Assembly: GCA_963978905.1 (NCBI GenBank) | Contig: OZ022257.1 | Location: 33,300,685 to 33,364,684, forward strand | Direction of reading: 5' to 3' | Origin: Trichostrongylus colubriformis | Taxonomy: Eukaryota > Nematoda > Chromadorea > Rhabditida > Trichostrongylidae | Length of the DNA stretch: 64,000 nucleotides | Shown here: in pieces, positions 32,583-43,000 of the stretch | How the letters are laid out: the number at the start of each line of letters is the position of its first letter | Position numbering within the stretch: the first letter of the stretch is position 1 | The notes under the pieces: generated by a model | The model's database searches: none | What the model was told of the DNA's origin: nothing | Seen by the model: the letters and a program-made list of their open reading frames with translations, nothing else | Translations under genes and position numbers: made by a program

Positions 32583-33028
32583 ATGGCTATTATCGTCTAC
32601 GCATGCATTGTCCTTTTTCTTGGACTTGTCGTCCATGTGTTCCCTGCTGATGAATGCTTTCCGATTTTTAACGAGATCATCACTCGGCTTCGCCACCATT
32701 GCCTCTACACAATTTGTGGAGCTCACATGCCATCAGCGTTAAAAAGTTCCGACAGCTTCATCAAGCATGTGGACGAATCAATTATTTCAGGTATCTTTTT
32801 TTCCAGTTCATGCCTCTTCAATGATAGTTGAAGCTCAGTATTTCAGGTGCTGCACAAGATCTTGTGAAGCTATCTGCCCAGCACTCTATGATTTCGCATA
32901 AGCTCAATAGCAGACCAGATGCACACATCATACGACTATCAAAAGATGATCATGAAACAGCGAAAACAATGATCTTTTCTTCTGGTGCTCTTCTTGATGA
33001 TGATAATATTGATAGAGACACTTCATAA
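32583..33028 (+). CDS. Small secreted protein, two exons, unknown family
   Basis: Exons 32583-32790 and 32847-33028 join in frame to 129 residues. The 56-bp intron has donor GTATCT and acceptor TATTTCAG. The N-terminus is a signal peptide (MAIIVYACIVLFLGLVVHVFPA) with likely cleavage before DECF. The mature protein has three cysteines close together (ECF, HHC, TIC) within the first 25 residues and an acidic C-terminus (LLDDDNIDRD). A TTTGCAG acceptor at about 32535 just upstream may be a trans-splice site, and AATAAA lies near 33172. I do not recognise the family. The early cysteine cluster is loosely like nematode peptide hormones, but the spacing fits none I can name. The start is the first ATG giving a signal peptide; the frame stays open a little upstream. 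Confidence 0.7.
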
Positions 33029-33254
33029 GGCTTTAATTTTTATCTGAACAATCATTTACATGCACCACTGCAACAAAATTACAATAATTTAACAACGTGA
33101 ACAACAAGCAGACTTTGCTGGATTGCTTGTCTCCGTTAGACTCCGTTGGTAGTATGACTGGTATAGCCTAAAATAAAAATGCATCTTTCTTCTCCTGATG
33201 GATACGGACATGTCGTTTTTGCATGCATCAATGAACTCTATGGTAGCAATGCAT

Positions 33255-33500
33255 TAACATAAAGGTATAGTTTACGGTAATGTGAGTATCTTGTTCCTAT
33301 CCGCTAGTAGATAGGCCCTTCCATAACGGTGAGGTGTGTGTCATCATGGCAGCGCGATGGTGAGTGCTAAACGCGCAACGAGCCCATAAATGATGGCGGC
33401 CACCTTTTCAAGATGGTCTACACCCATCTGCGATTCAGACAGCGAGGTAGCGGTGGCTCTTTTCGTGTATGAGGGGCAGATATCGACTGTACGATGGGCT
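33255..33500. repeat. Partial copy of the 15093-15572 MITE
   Basis: Shares GTAGATAGGCCCTTC, AATGATGGCGGCCA and GGCAGATATCGACTG-type sequence with 15130-15340. One terminal repeat is missing. Confidence 0.65.
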
Positions 33501-33529
33501 AGAGGAAATTCCCATGAAATCGTCGCTTA

Positions 33530-33980
33530 GCTACAGATGCGACCCCCCCTCCTGTCCGGTCAAGTGCGACCCCCCCCTGTCGAGGAATCCTCGACTCCCG
33601 GAGTGCCCTGGCGGCAACTCAGTATCCTTGTCTAGGAAAACATGTACACCCTATTCAAATAGCGCCAACGCTAGAAAGCGGTAGGAGCGCGAAAAGCTGC
33701 GACGGTACCGGCTTCCCATTCGATTGCGAATCAGACGTCTTACTGTCGGCAGCAGGAATGGTCAACGATGCCAGCTGCTGAGCATTGTGCGCACGAAGCT
33801 CTTGACGACATTCATACTCTGTGGTGCCGGTAGCAGCGCGTGGCTGCGTGATCCTACTCGACTCCTACGCCACCCCGCCTCGTTGCCTGCGTCGTATCTG
33901 TACCTCCGTGCCACTCTGCGTCGCTGCGTGTGAACGCAGCAAAGCCCTGCCCGCGGTGAGTATGAACGCGGCCCAACCAC
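33530..33980. repeat. Foldback family G, single-arm copy with poly-C tracts
   Basis: Two GCGACCCCCC tracts and GTCGAGGAATCCTCGAC (33540-33600) are followed by AAAGCGGTAGGAGCGCGAAA...CGATGCCAGCTGCTGAGC (33670-33785). That is one arm of the palindrome at 46415-46970. 33840-33980 joins a GC-rich repeat also seen at 17985 and 34690. Confidence 0.7.
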
Positions 33981-34181
33981 GTCTCACTGTCTCTCATATT
34001 GGACTGCAGAAGCTATCTCCTCTACTCCCACCTGCGCAAATCTATCTCACCTCCGGATCATCTGTGTGCCGTCGTGAGTCCGCCACAGTTGTGACAGTAG
34101 CCCCTTTTTCATTTATGTCCTTTTTCCACTTTCCTTTTTGCCTCTTTGTGCAGTACAATTTGTGATGCATTTGATTAGCAG

Positions 34182-34490
34182 TGGAGCCAAAGTGGGTTGA
34201 GGAGTATGCAAAAGGAGAGGAAGATGATGTGAATTTTATTCAGTTCAGGTCTGAGAAGAAGGAAAGAGATCTGGGATCGTTGATAGTTCCATGTGCGCGG
34301 AAGAATTTCCTACAAGTGAGGTTCAACCACTTCGGAGAGCACTATCCTCGTTCATGCCACATTGACATTCACATCGTTATCTATCAATCATCTATTGCAG
34401 GCATGTCAGGGGATATCAGTCCCAAATGGCTCTAGTGGGCCTCCCGTTTCCCATTTTGAAGTGGACCGTCGAGCGAACCCAATAAAGTGA
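34182..34490 (+). CDS. Possible 3' end of a gene, two exons, unknown
   Basis: Exons 34182-34315 and 34401-34490 join in frame across an 85-bp GT-AG intron (donor CAA/GTGAGG, acceptor TATTGCAG). They encode a hydrophilic C-terminus (EPKWVEEYAKGEEDDVNF...) ending in VDRRANPIK and a stop at 34488-34490. The first exon follows a pyrimidine-rich tract and TTAGCAG. Any upstream exon was not found. The joined frame is open and of normal composition, but no family is recognised and the region is repeat-rich, so this is tentative. Confidence 0.35.
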
Positions 34491-35807
34491 GAAGCTCAAA
34501 GGGTCGTACCCGTCACGGCCATGGCATTCCCGAAAATGTAATTTGTGACATGAGTCGGAACCTGTCCTTTTATGGGCTCAGTTTTCATGACAGTGTTTGA
34601 GGCCTAGAGATGATCGGAGCGATCGGAGGGGCTACGCCTCTCATCTCACTCTCGGTGAGGCCAAGTCTATATTTTGCGGGCTTCTGCAGAGCGTGGCTGC
34701 GTGTTTCTGCGTCTACGCCCAAGCCACCTCGCCCGACTACGTCGCTGCGTGTGATAGCCACGTCCCGCCGGCACTGGGTATAAACGCGGCCCAAGGTAAT
34801 CGTATGAGTAGACACTTACTTTACAAAGGAGCACAGAGACGGCAAGAATAAATAATCTCTACTATAAGTAAAGCGCTTCGTCTGCCTGTACGTATACCCT
34901 TCCGTCCGCCTCTTTAACCGTCCCTCCTTCCTTCCGAAGTTAGGCATTACATGAAAAACCTTTGGAGTTGGGAACAAGTTTGGGATGGGTAGGGCACGGT
35001 ACAGAAAATAACGTACAGAAAAAGAAAATAACGATACACATGAGCAAAGCTAAGGTCTGCCCACGGTGGGCTGGGCGTGCACTGGAATCTTCTATCCTGA
35101 AAACTGTTATTTCGGTCCCAAAATAAGCCAAACGTGTCGAAAACACGGGCTAAGGTTAGTAATGATAGAAATGGAACAAGACCGCGCAGGAGCGGCGAAG
35201 AGCACCCTGCATGGGGGGTACGGATGATAAAAACTCACCCTTGGTCCCATTGCGACATAGAGGGTCGGGAAAATCTGAAGCGGTGACCATCGTCCAAGAT
35301 ATTTTGGGTATATACAAACTGAGCGGAGACCCAGTTACTACCATGGGCCGAGCGCAAAATTAATCGGGTGAGGCTTACTGCAGAAAATGCAAATCGAAAG
35401 TATTTAGCTTAGAGACCGCCTGAAATAGTCGTTAGGAGCTAGCGCTATGAAAGAATGATAGAGCGGTACGCGAAGCTTTTGCGATGTTGGGTGGCCCTTA
35501 AAATAAAAGTATCGTTATTTTGTCCCAAAGCTTTGGCAGGGGAAAAGGATTAATGAAAATGAGAGCCAAATGCTGCTTACAAGGAGTGAGCCCTGCTCAC
35601 ATCAAGCGTATGGATTACGGGATCATGAACAATCAGTCGATAGGTCGAAATTGTGGGTTTTTGTGTATAGGGCCGAAAATGAGTAGTGGAACATTGCGAC
35701 GGGTGTGTGTAGTTCCACAGAGGTACACGCTTCATGGAACGACGGCTGAAGATAATAAACCGTGATGTATTGTTCTCGGGGTTATGGGTAAGTAACGAGG
35801 AGCTCGC
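34491..35807. other. No gene recognised
   Basis: 34690-34800 repeats the GC-rich family at 33840 and 17985. The frame at 35520-35765 (plus) reads 81 codons without motif and ends just before the duplication at 35808. Confidence 0.5.
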
Positions 35808-36670
35808 AACTGTGTAGGTGATTTACTTCCTGATTAAGGGAAAAACATACGTGTGGATTATGTATGGATTCCTGGTCCACAATCACCATTATACAGATAA
35901 TCATTCCAGCTTAACAGTCCTGAAAGTTGCGACTATCGACGATGAGCAGAGCCTCTTCATTCGCACTGGTACTCAAAGAGCGCGAGCGTCGTCTTCGATC
36001 AGTCGCGAAGGGCTCAGGAAGCTCAGTCGAATGCTTTCCGCCAATCATGAGCAACTCATCCATCTACAACTCAAGGAGAAAGAGACTTCATCATGACCTA
36101 TGCATGACAGGGACTGTTTAATAAAAACTTCTCTAATTTTGCTCTGCACAGGGCGGCAAAATGTTTGTTTGCTTTATAACATATGTCATCTAGACTATTG
36201 TAACTATTGCTGCATCTTGAAAATAAATATGAATCATTCTTATTGGACAGGCACGCTTTCCCAGACGATGATCAGTGATAGTGAAAACTATTAGGCGATA
36301 CCTTAAAATTGATTAGCAGCACCATCACATGCAAGTTCCATCGTATTTTCTAAGTGGATAGTGGTTCAGTCATTTTCTACACACCCTACAAGAGAACAGC
36401 CGGGATTGCTGTACAATGCCCATTTTATCCGCTAATCAACTTGAAGAAACAACTGCTGTGTGCGTAAAAATTTTATGGAAGCTAAGAATGATAGGGATTC
36501 ATCGCATCTCCCGTAGTCGATACTTTATTTTGCTTCAAAGTTTCAAAAGTGTGATATCAGTGTTGACTGAATGGGAAGCTCTTCTAAGTGCCAACCAGAA
36601 ATGTAATTTAGGCCCCCTCATGCGATACTCCACATGGAGTAACCGCAATACGATCGTGCCATTCCTTACA
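35808..36670 (+). repeat. Dispersed ~830-bp duplication, copy 2
   Basis: Second copy of 1166-1995, including the exon, polyadenylation signal (AATAAA, 36120-36125) and about 500 bp beyond. A mariner follows at 36679, very close to the end of homology. Confidence 0.8.
35918..36096 (+). CDS. Candidate C-terminal coding exon, copy 2
   Basis: Same exon as at 1284-1462, encoding DDEQSLFIRTGTQ... and ending KEKETSS with TGA at 36094-36096. Differences from copy 1 are mostly third-position silent changes after the DDEQ codons. Upstream of them (PKDATT against LKVATI) the changes alter residues, so the true exon may start nearer 35938. No other exon of the gene was recognised. Confidence 0.45.
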
Positions 36671-36678
36671 ATGAAGTA

Positions 36679-37565
36679 TTATGTTGTCCCGAAATTCTTG
36701 TAGGATTTATCAAAAAAGACCAATACTTCTTGTTTACTTGTTTACTTCGAAGCAGGTCTAGGCGGTTCAGAAACATGGTAGAAGGTTTTCTGAGCTTTCT
36801 GATAAAATATATATTAACCCACCAGATTCCGCCGAGAGAGCTACAATGCCCGTAGTCGATACCCACCCAACACGCGGTGTCATCTAATGGGAGCGATCTC
36901 GCAGCACAAAAGCGACGGAAGCTTGTTACTCCATCAACGCTGCATTGGGCAAGGGATGTGTGAGCTACGAGACCGTGCGTCGCTGGTTCATCAGCTTCAG
37001 CAATGGCGAGATTGACATCCAAGACAAACCACCCTTAGGACTGTGTACCTGTCGGTTGCGGGATGGATGATTTCAAAGGATGTGCTGGTACAAGGCGAGA
37101 CAGACACCGTTACCGTATGCACCCACCAGCTCCAGCAGCTCGCTGTCGCTGTTAGAGAAAAGCGCCAGAGCAGGTCCGCGGCCACCCTACTTCATGACGA
37201 CGCTCGCTCCCATTTCACGAAAAGTACAGGGACCAAGCCATAAGAGCTCGGCTGGGATGTGCTGCCCCATCTGGCATACTCTCCAGACATTGCTCCTTCT
37301 GACCATCACCTTATCCATCCTCTTGAATCTATCCTGGCTAAGAGAAAATTTGTTGATTATGACTTGCTTGCAAAGGCGGTCGCTGGCTTCTCGACTCTCA
37401 GAGCCCAGAGATCTGGGTGGAGGGAATCAACGATCTACCCATGTGGTGGCAGAGTGTTGTTGATAACAATGGTGAATACGATGTTGCCTAATTGTTGTTT
37501 GTTGGAAGAAAAAGTAATAAAAGTGATGATCGAAAAAATCCTACAAGACTTTTGGGACAACCTAA
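36679..37565 (+). pseudogene. Mariner family B with decayed transposase
   Basis: This 887-bp element has ends of TTGTCCC...TCTTGTAGGATTT type in inverted orientation. On the plus strand, 36900-37040 encodes the helix-turn-helix linker region (ETVRRWFISFSNGEIDIQDK, like the mariner TVRRWF..FR.GD.DLEDKPRSG). 37180-37300 gives LLHDDARSHFTK and ELGWDVLPHLAYSPDIAPSD, the second and third acidic catalytic blocks of the DD34D triad. Frames shift between these blocks and the first catalytic aspartate region is missing, so it is inactive. Fragments of the same family are at 20270, 24886 and 27185. Confidence 0.9.
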
Positions 37566-37569
37566 TGCT

Positions 37570-38700
37570 ATGTGTTTCACCTGAATGCAAGTGGGAACGG
37601 CTTGGCCGAGCGGCTAGGCATTTTTAAAACCTGTAAAAGGAACAGAACTAGTAATTATAAGGTTGTTCGGAAAGAAATGCGCGTTTGAGTTCAAAAAATT
37701 TTTTATTATAAAAACGAAAGTAGACAAGATTAATTCAAAAGATAATCTCCATTACTATGAATGACTTGTCGACAATGTTTATGCAAAGAATGGATTCCTC
37801 ATTCGAATAACTCGGCCGGCTGCGACTCAGAGTAGTTGGACACCCAGAGGTGGAGTTTTTCGTGGTTTATGAACTTTATCTCGACCAAGGAGTGCTGCAT
37901 CGACCGGAACACATGGTAATCGGATGGTGCTAGGTCTGGGCTGTATGACGGATGAAGCAGGACTTCCCAGCCAAATTCTTCATTTTTCTACAAAGTGATT
38001 TTCGCGACATGTGGACGAGCGCTGTTGTGGTGGAATTTTGTCGACGTCGATCCGACACCTTAACGACGCAGTGCTCGGTTCATGCGGTCAACTGATCTTT
38101 GTAGATGTCCGCCGCAACTGTTTGACCCGAATCCAGAACTTCAAAGTACACCAAACCTTTGCTGCTCCACCAAATACAGAGCATCACCTTTTTGCCGTGT
38201 ATATCCGGTTTCTGAGCAGGTTTTGGAGTGTCCCCTGCGTTTGACCACTCTCTTTTTCGCGTTGCGTTGGCGAAGCAATCCATTTCTCATCTGATGTAAC
38301 AATAGAGTCGAAGAAACCGCTGTTCTTGGAGCAACGACGAAGAATTCCGGCCATTGCCACCCGTGTTGCCTTGTTTGCGTCGCTCAGCTGGTGCGGTACC
38401 CATTTTCAAAATAAATCTTAAATATTATATACATTCAAAAATATAGAAAAATATACCAAAAGATACACCATAAAAATCTCTTACTAATGGACAAAACTGT
38501 TCCAAAAAATCTTCTATAGTAGGAGAGAATTAAACAGGCAAAGTCAAGAAATTCATTGCGCATTTCTTTCCGAACAACCTAATAAATTTGTCTGGAGTGA
38601 GCAAAACACTCTCAAATATAAGCAGTTTAAGCGAGTATTGTTCACTTTTCCCCTTCGTTATCTCCTATCTTCTGGGTTCGTTATCAAGCTTTATCGAGCC
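37570..38700 (+). mobile_element. tRNA-derived SINE copy 2, split by a mariner
   Basis: The head contains GGCTTGGCCGAGCGGCTAG (A box of serine/leucine tRNA type at 37603-37613). The body is interrupted at about 37659 by a mariner and resumes at 38583 with AAATTTGTCTGGAGTG and CTCAAATATAAGCAG, which align with 3690-3810 of copy 1. Confidence 0.7.
37659..38582 (-). pseudogene. Mariner family A (TIR AGGTTGTTCGGAAAG), frameshifted transposase
   Basis: The 924-bp element is bounded by nearly perfect inverted AGGTTGTTCGGAAAGAAATG. Minus-strand frames give KREWSNAGDTPKPAQKPDIH and KVMLCIWWSSKGLVYFEVL (38090-38260), matching mariner RKRSW...PKKVMLCIWWDWKG. Lower down are EVLLHPSYSPDLAPSDYHVF (37880-37960) and HSNG at the C-terminus. 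In the motif WWD the catalytic aspartate is replaced (WWSS). A frameshift lies near 38060, and only the C-terminal half is readable. Non-autonomous now. Confidence 0.9.
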
Positions 38701-38734
38701 ATTACAAGTACGCTGAGTTATGAGCAAAAGCTTG

Positions 38735-38815
38735 TCGGACGGGACATGAACCCGCACTCCATGCTTTCCGGGCATATGTGCTAATCCATTACACTACCCA
38801 GATCACTTTTACCTT
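38735..38815 (-). other. tRNA-like SINE head or tRNA pseudogene
   Basis: On the minus strand GGGTAGTGTAATGGATTAGC resembles an A box, and GCGGGTTCATGTCCCGT forms a good T stem-loop. An ATGC/GCAT anticodon-like stem lies between. The acceptor stem does not pair and position 33 is not U, so it is not a functional tRNA. Confidence 0.45.
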
Positions 38816-38910
38816 GACTCGCTTCTGAATGGTGCAATTAGCATAGCTTATCAGCACTCACACGTATAACGCGTTGAGCCGGTTAGCCAATATCGGCATC
38901 GAACAGTGCA

Positions 38911-39402
38911 GCTGAAAGCCTAAATTAGGGGTAATGCGAATATTGAAAAATCCTAAAAGAAGTTACTTCAAAACGAAACTATAGGTCTAAGAAGGCTATC
39001 TGTGGCGAAATCCTGGTGGAAAAGTGCACCTCTAGCTGTAGGAACGGCGCAACTGATAACAGCTGACGCCTCAGATGACAGACCCCGCCCCCAGACGACG
39101 TGATCCCTGGTTGGCTAGGATGAGATCGACCAAGGCTATGCGGCGAGATCAAAGATATTGCGGTGCGCTTTCGCAGATTCTGGTCGAAGCTCGTTCACTT
39201 AGCAACGTGCCAGGACGGAAAGGTCTTCCGCGTCGACAATCAACCGTGGGAAGGGGTTTCCATTCCTCGGGTCTTTGGCTATCTCCTTCCGTTTTTTCCA
39301 CCATCGTACTATGTAGATCGTACCACTAGGCACCTCGACTTTCATATCCACTGCTTCTTTAACTTTTCGACCGAATTTTCCCTATTGCTGCCTTTCGAAG
39401 AT
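38911..39402 (-). mobile_element. MITE family D, copy in reverse orientation
   Basis: The ends are GCTGAAAGCCTAAATTAGGG (left) and CCCTATTGCTGCCTTTCG (right), the decayed forms of the TTGAAGGCAGCATTAGGG repeats at 45852 and 55066. The interior GGCTATCTGTGGCGAAATCC and GCACCTCGACTTTCATATCC are shared. The frame at 39163-39429 is repeat sequence, not a gene. Confidence 0.75.
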
Positions 39403-40036
39403 ATTGATTTTGATATACTTGAATTCTGATAGCTGCTGATTTTCGCCGCAGCTCGCATGCGAAAGTTGTTACAAGTATGCTGAGTTATTGGACACCCCGC
39501 TCTACACGTTATACCTGTGAGAAAAAAAGCTAAGGCAAACATACCATTCGGAAGCTGAGTAAGGTAAACGGGGTCTCGGTAGTGTAATGGTAGCACATAA
39601 GGCAGTGAAGAGCACTCCAAGAGTTGAAGACATCGCACACCATGTCATTTAGTAGCAAGATCCAGCATAGGGGAAAAGTGAAGGCAGAGTGCTGTGGGGG
39701 TCCAAGTTGCCTGTCACGGTTTCCAACTAGGCCACCGTGCCACGCGCAACGGACTCTCGCTGGTTCTATTGCAAATAGGCCCATTTCCGGGGAGCTGTGT
39801 GCAGTGATTCAACAACCCGACGAAAACTGGAAGGAACACAGCTGGTGCAGAGTTTTTTCTTGGCGGCTCCTCTGAAAACAGGGAGCCCCTGCGTGTGATC
39901 TTCGATCACAGGCTAGTAAGGCGGTTTCCACCTGCTAGGCTGTTGGTAATTGAAATATTTCAAGCCCGTAAACTTTATCGGCGGCTTACGTCACTTTTGG
40001 AATCGTCCAGCACGAGACTGCGATCCAGCAATTCAG
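39403..40036. other. Upstream region of the SRE gene; no gene seen
   Basis: Contains another tRNA A-box-like GGTAGTGTAATGGTAGC at about 39578. A TATA-like CATAAAAG at 40037-40044 precedes the SRE start. Confidence 0.5.
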
Positions 40037-40078
40037 CATAAAAGCGGTCCTTGTCAAATACTGAATCATCTGCTCATC

Positions 40079-43000
40079 ATGATTTCATTCCTTGATGCGG
40101 TCACGTACCATTTGTATGGCGATGTATACTTCCTAGTACCTGCATTTATTCCTGTCACAGATAGTCCGTATATGATGAACTACTATCTCTTGCTAACAAT
40201 TCAAATCGTCGAATTTACCGCTATTGCTCTGTCATTGCCAGTCACCTTTCTGCATAACTACTCCTTGAGCGGTAGTGTTATATTTCATCCGAATCTCGTC
40301 CGAATAGCACAGGTGAGTTCCACTGCAGCGACTTCGATGCTCACCAGATCACGATATCATTCCTCGATGTGGTGAATTCCTAATGATTATAAATGGGTAG
40401 GATTTTTCTGAGTTATTACCCACGGCCAAGGTAGTGAATAAGGGATGCTAAACAAAGGATCGTGTACGGAAAAATGAATTTCCCTGCTACCCCCATATTT
40501 ATGCTGTATTAGCTTATAAAAGCTGCGTGCAAAGTTTCACGCAAAAAAGTGAGAATTCGGCTGAGAAAACCTCTCAAAAATGGCGGTCGAGAAGCGGAGC
40601 ATCAGATTAAGTGCCTGTTCCGTCGTCCGCCGAGGTGTGTACCCCTGCGTCAGGATTTCGCACCTCGGTATGTCGCAAGCGAAGCAATGCGGACGAGCTA
40701 AAGGAGCCATGTTGTTGGTCCCGAAGCGATCACAAGTCAACTGCGTGCCGTGCCCCTAGCATTACTGTGTAATGCATAGCATTACGTTCAAAGACACATC
40801 CACCGCAACGCGCATAGCTCGCACACACTGCGTCGCGCGCCGATTATCGTCCTGCGAAATCCCGACATAAGGGTACACACCCCGTCCGCCGCGGTCGAAG
40901 ACACATAGTGGGAACAGAAAGTCACGAGAACAGTCCCGCTCTCCGTCTCCAAGTGCGCGGACGATGGGGTGGGGCACTTGGAGGCTTCGCCCCGTGTCCG
41001 CTATTCTTAGAAGCTGTATCTAACCGGATACTCATTTTTCGCGTGGAACATTGCGTACAGCCTTTACTATACAAATACCACATAAGTTTATGGGTAACAG
41101 AGAAACTCATTTTTCCGTACACGATTACCCTAACGAATAGAAAGACAAAAGCTTGCGCACATATTTAGCGCCACTTGTATTGTCACTATCCGATTTTTTC
41201 TGACTATATGTACATAACCTTCTGTTAACCTATCGGGAAAACGAATCAGATATATTTTCATCATCATCCAAATTTTATTTACTGTATAAAGGTTTTGCCC
41301 GAACAATTTTTAATTTTTGATTTTGAAGTGGAGCAATCATTTGTTTTGATTCGCTTTGAGTTAGGCCAAGGCCGACAATAGGACCGTTTTTCAGAAAACT
41401 AAATCACCACCACCTCAAGGGTAAATCAAGGAAATTTCCTCTATGATTTTTGATCTCGCTATGATTTCACCACTCCAACCTTCAGGTGTATCTAACCGGT
41501 AATTACTTCGGAATCGCTTCACGCTTGATAATGTATCTCTACCAAGTCGGCGTACTACAACTGGATGGCAAGCTCTTCAATTTTATGGCGAAGCTTTGCC
41601 AATACTACCATAGTGCAAAAACTAGTGACAATGATTTACAGATCATTATTCACCCTTGAAAGTACTACTGTTCATTGCATCAATTGTGCGTTCATACTTT
41701 TTTAACTCGACATTGATATTCTTAGCCGAAGTCATAGTTGAGCGTGCATTTGCTCTCTGTTTCGTGGTCGATTACGAGCAAAAACCTCGCTTATGGGTCT
41801 CGGCTGCTATTCTAGCGATCACTCTGCCAACGACACTCCTAGTTACTTTGGCGGTTTTGATTCGTGAGTTCGGTTGATCTTCTATTATCTCTATCTATTA
41901 CCTATTATCCTACTTTATATAATCGGCTAAGTATGTCTGTTGGTGTGTCTGTGTGTGTGTGTGTGTATGTGTGTGTCTGTTTAACCGGAAATTCATATCT
42001 CGCGTAGCAGCAAAGCTGAGACCCTGAAATTTACAAGTGTCATAGGAGGTGGTAAGGGGACCATAGCGGTGGCGGACCAAAAATGATAGCTGCTGATAAA
42101 GGCTGATAAGGAGCCTCGAAAGGCTAATGTCACCAAATCCGTTAGGCCTCTCGGGTCGATCCTAGACTGCCGAAACTCATAGGTGTTTCGAGGGGTGAGA
42201 CGGGCACATCAATGGTGGTTGATCCAAATTGATAACGGTTGATAAGGTTCGATAAGGAGCCTCAAGGAGAATGTAGCCTAATTCGTTTCACCTTTCGAGT
42301 CGATCCTAAACTACTGAAACTCATGAGTGTTTTGAGGGAAGGAACGGGCACATCGATGGTAGGCGATCAAAGTTGATAACGCTTGATAAGATTCGATAAG
42401 GAGCCTTGAAAAGCGAATGTCGCCCTATTCGTTTCACTTTTAGGGTTGATTCTGGAGCGTCGGACACTCACAGGTGTTTTGAGTGGTGGGACGGGCACAT
42501 CAATGGTGGGTGATCCAAACTGATAACGGTTGATAAGATTTGATAAGGCATGTCAGAAGGCTGATGTCGCCAAATCCGTTTGGCTCTTCTGACTGACAGT
42601 GGAATGTTCACACTCGCAGGTATTACAGGGTACGGGAACTTCAATGGCGACTTTTCGAACCTGATAACGGCTTGCAGGAGCTCATTAGCGCCATTAGAAA
42701 ATAGGGAAGGGATGAAATCCGTTACACCGCTTACTGTTACTATACGACTGCTGTAGTAAATACGTATGATGCTCAGTACCATTGAGTGAACATATTTTGT
42801 TTATGTGCTGATATCTGCTGCCGATGTATCTACCGCTGAATTTCCTAGCGTTCCAAATAATGGTGCCTGCCTTTCGATACTGCTATCAACATGGATGATC
42901 AAGACACGATCTAGATTTGTGATAGCAAAGCAAGCGATTCTCTTTTGTGCGGTGCCAACAACAATATTGGGTATCGACCGCTAGACTATGTAATATTCCA

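Noticed and set aside
39163..39429. 88-codon frame and similar frames at 45730-46101 and 54980-55285
   Set aside because: The shared protein-like sequence comes from copies of MITE family D, with frames not preserved between copies.
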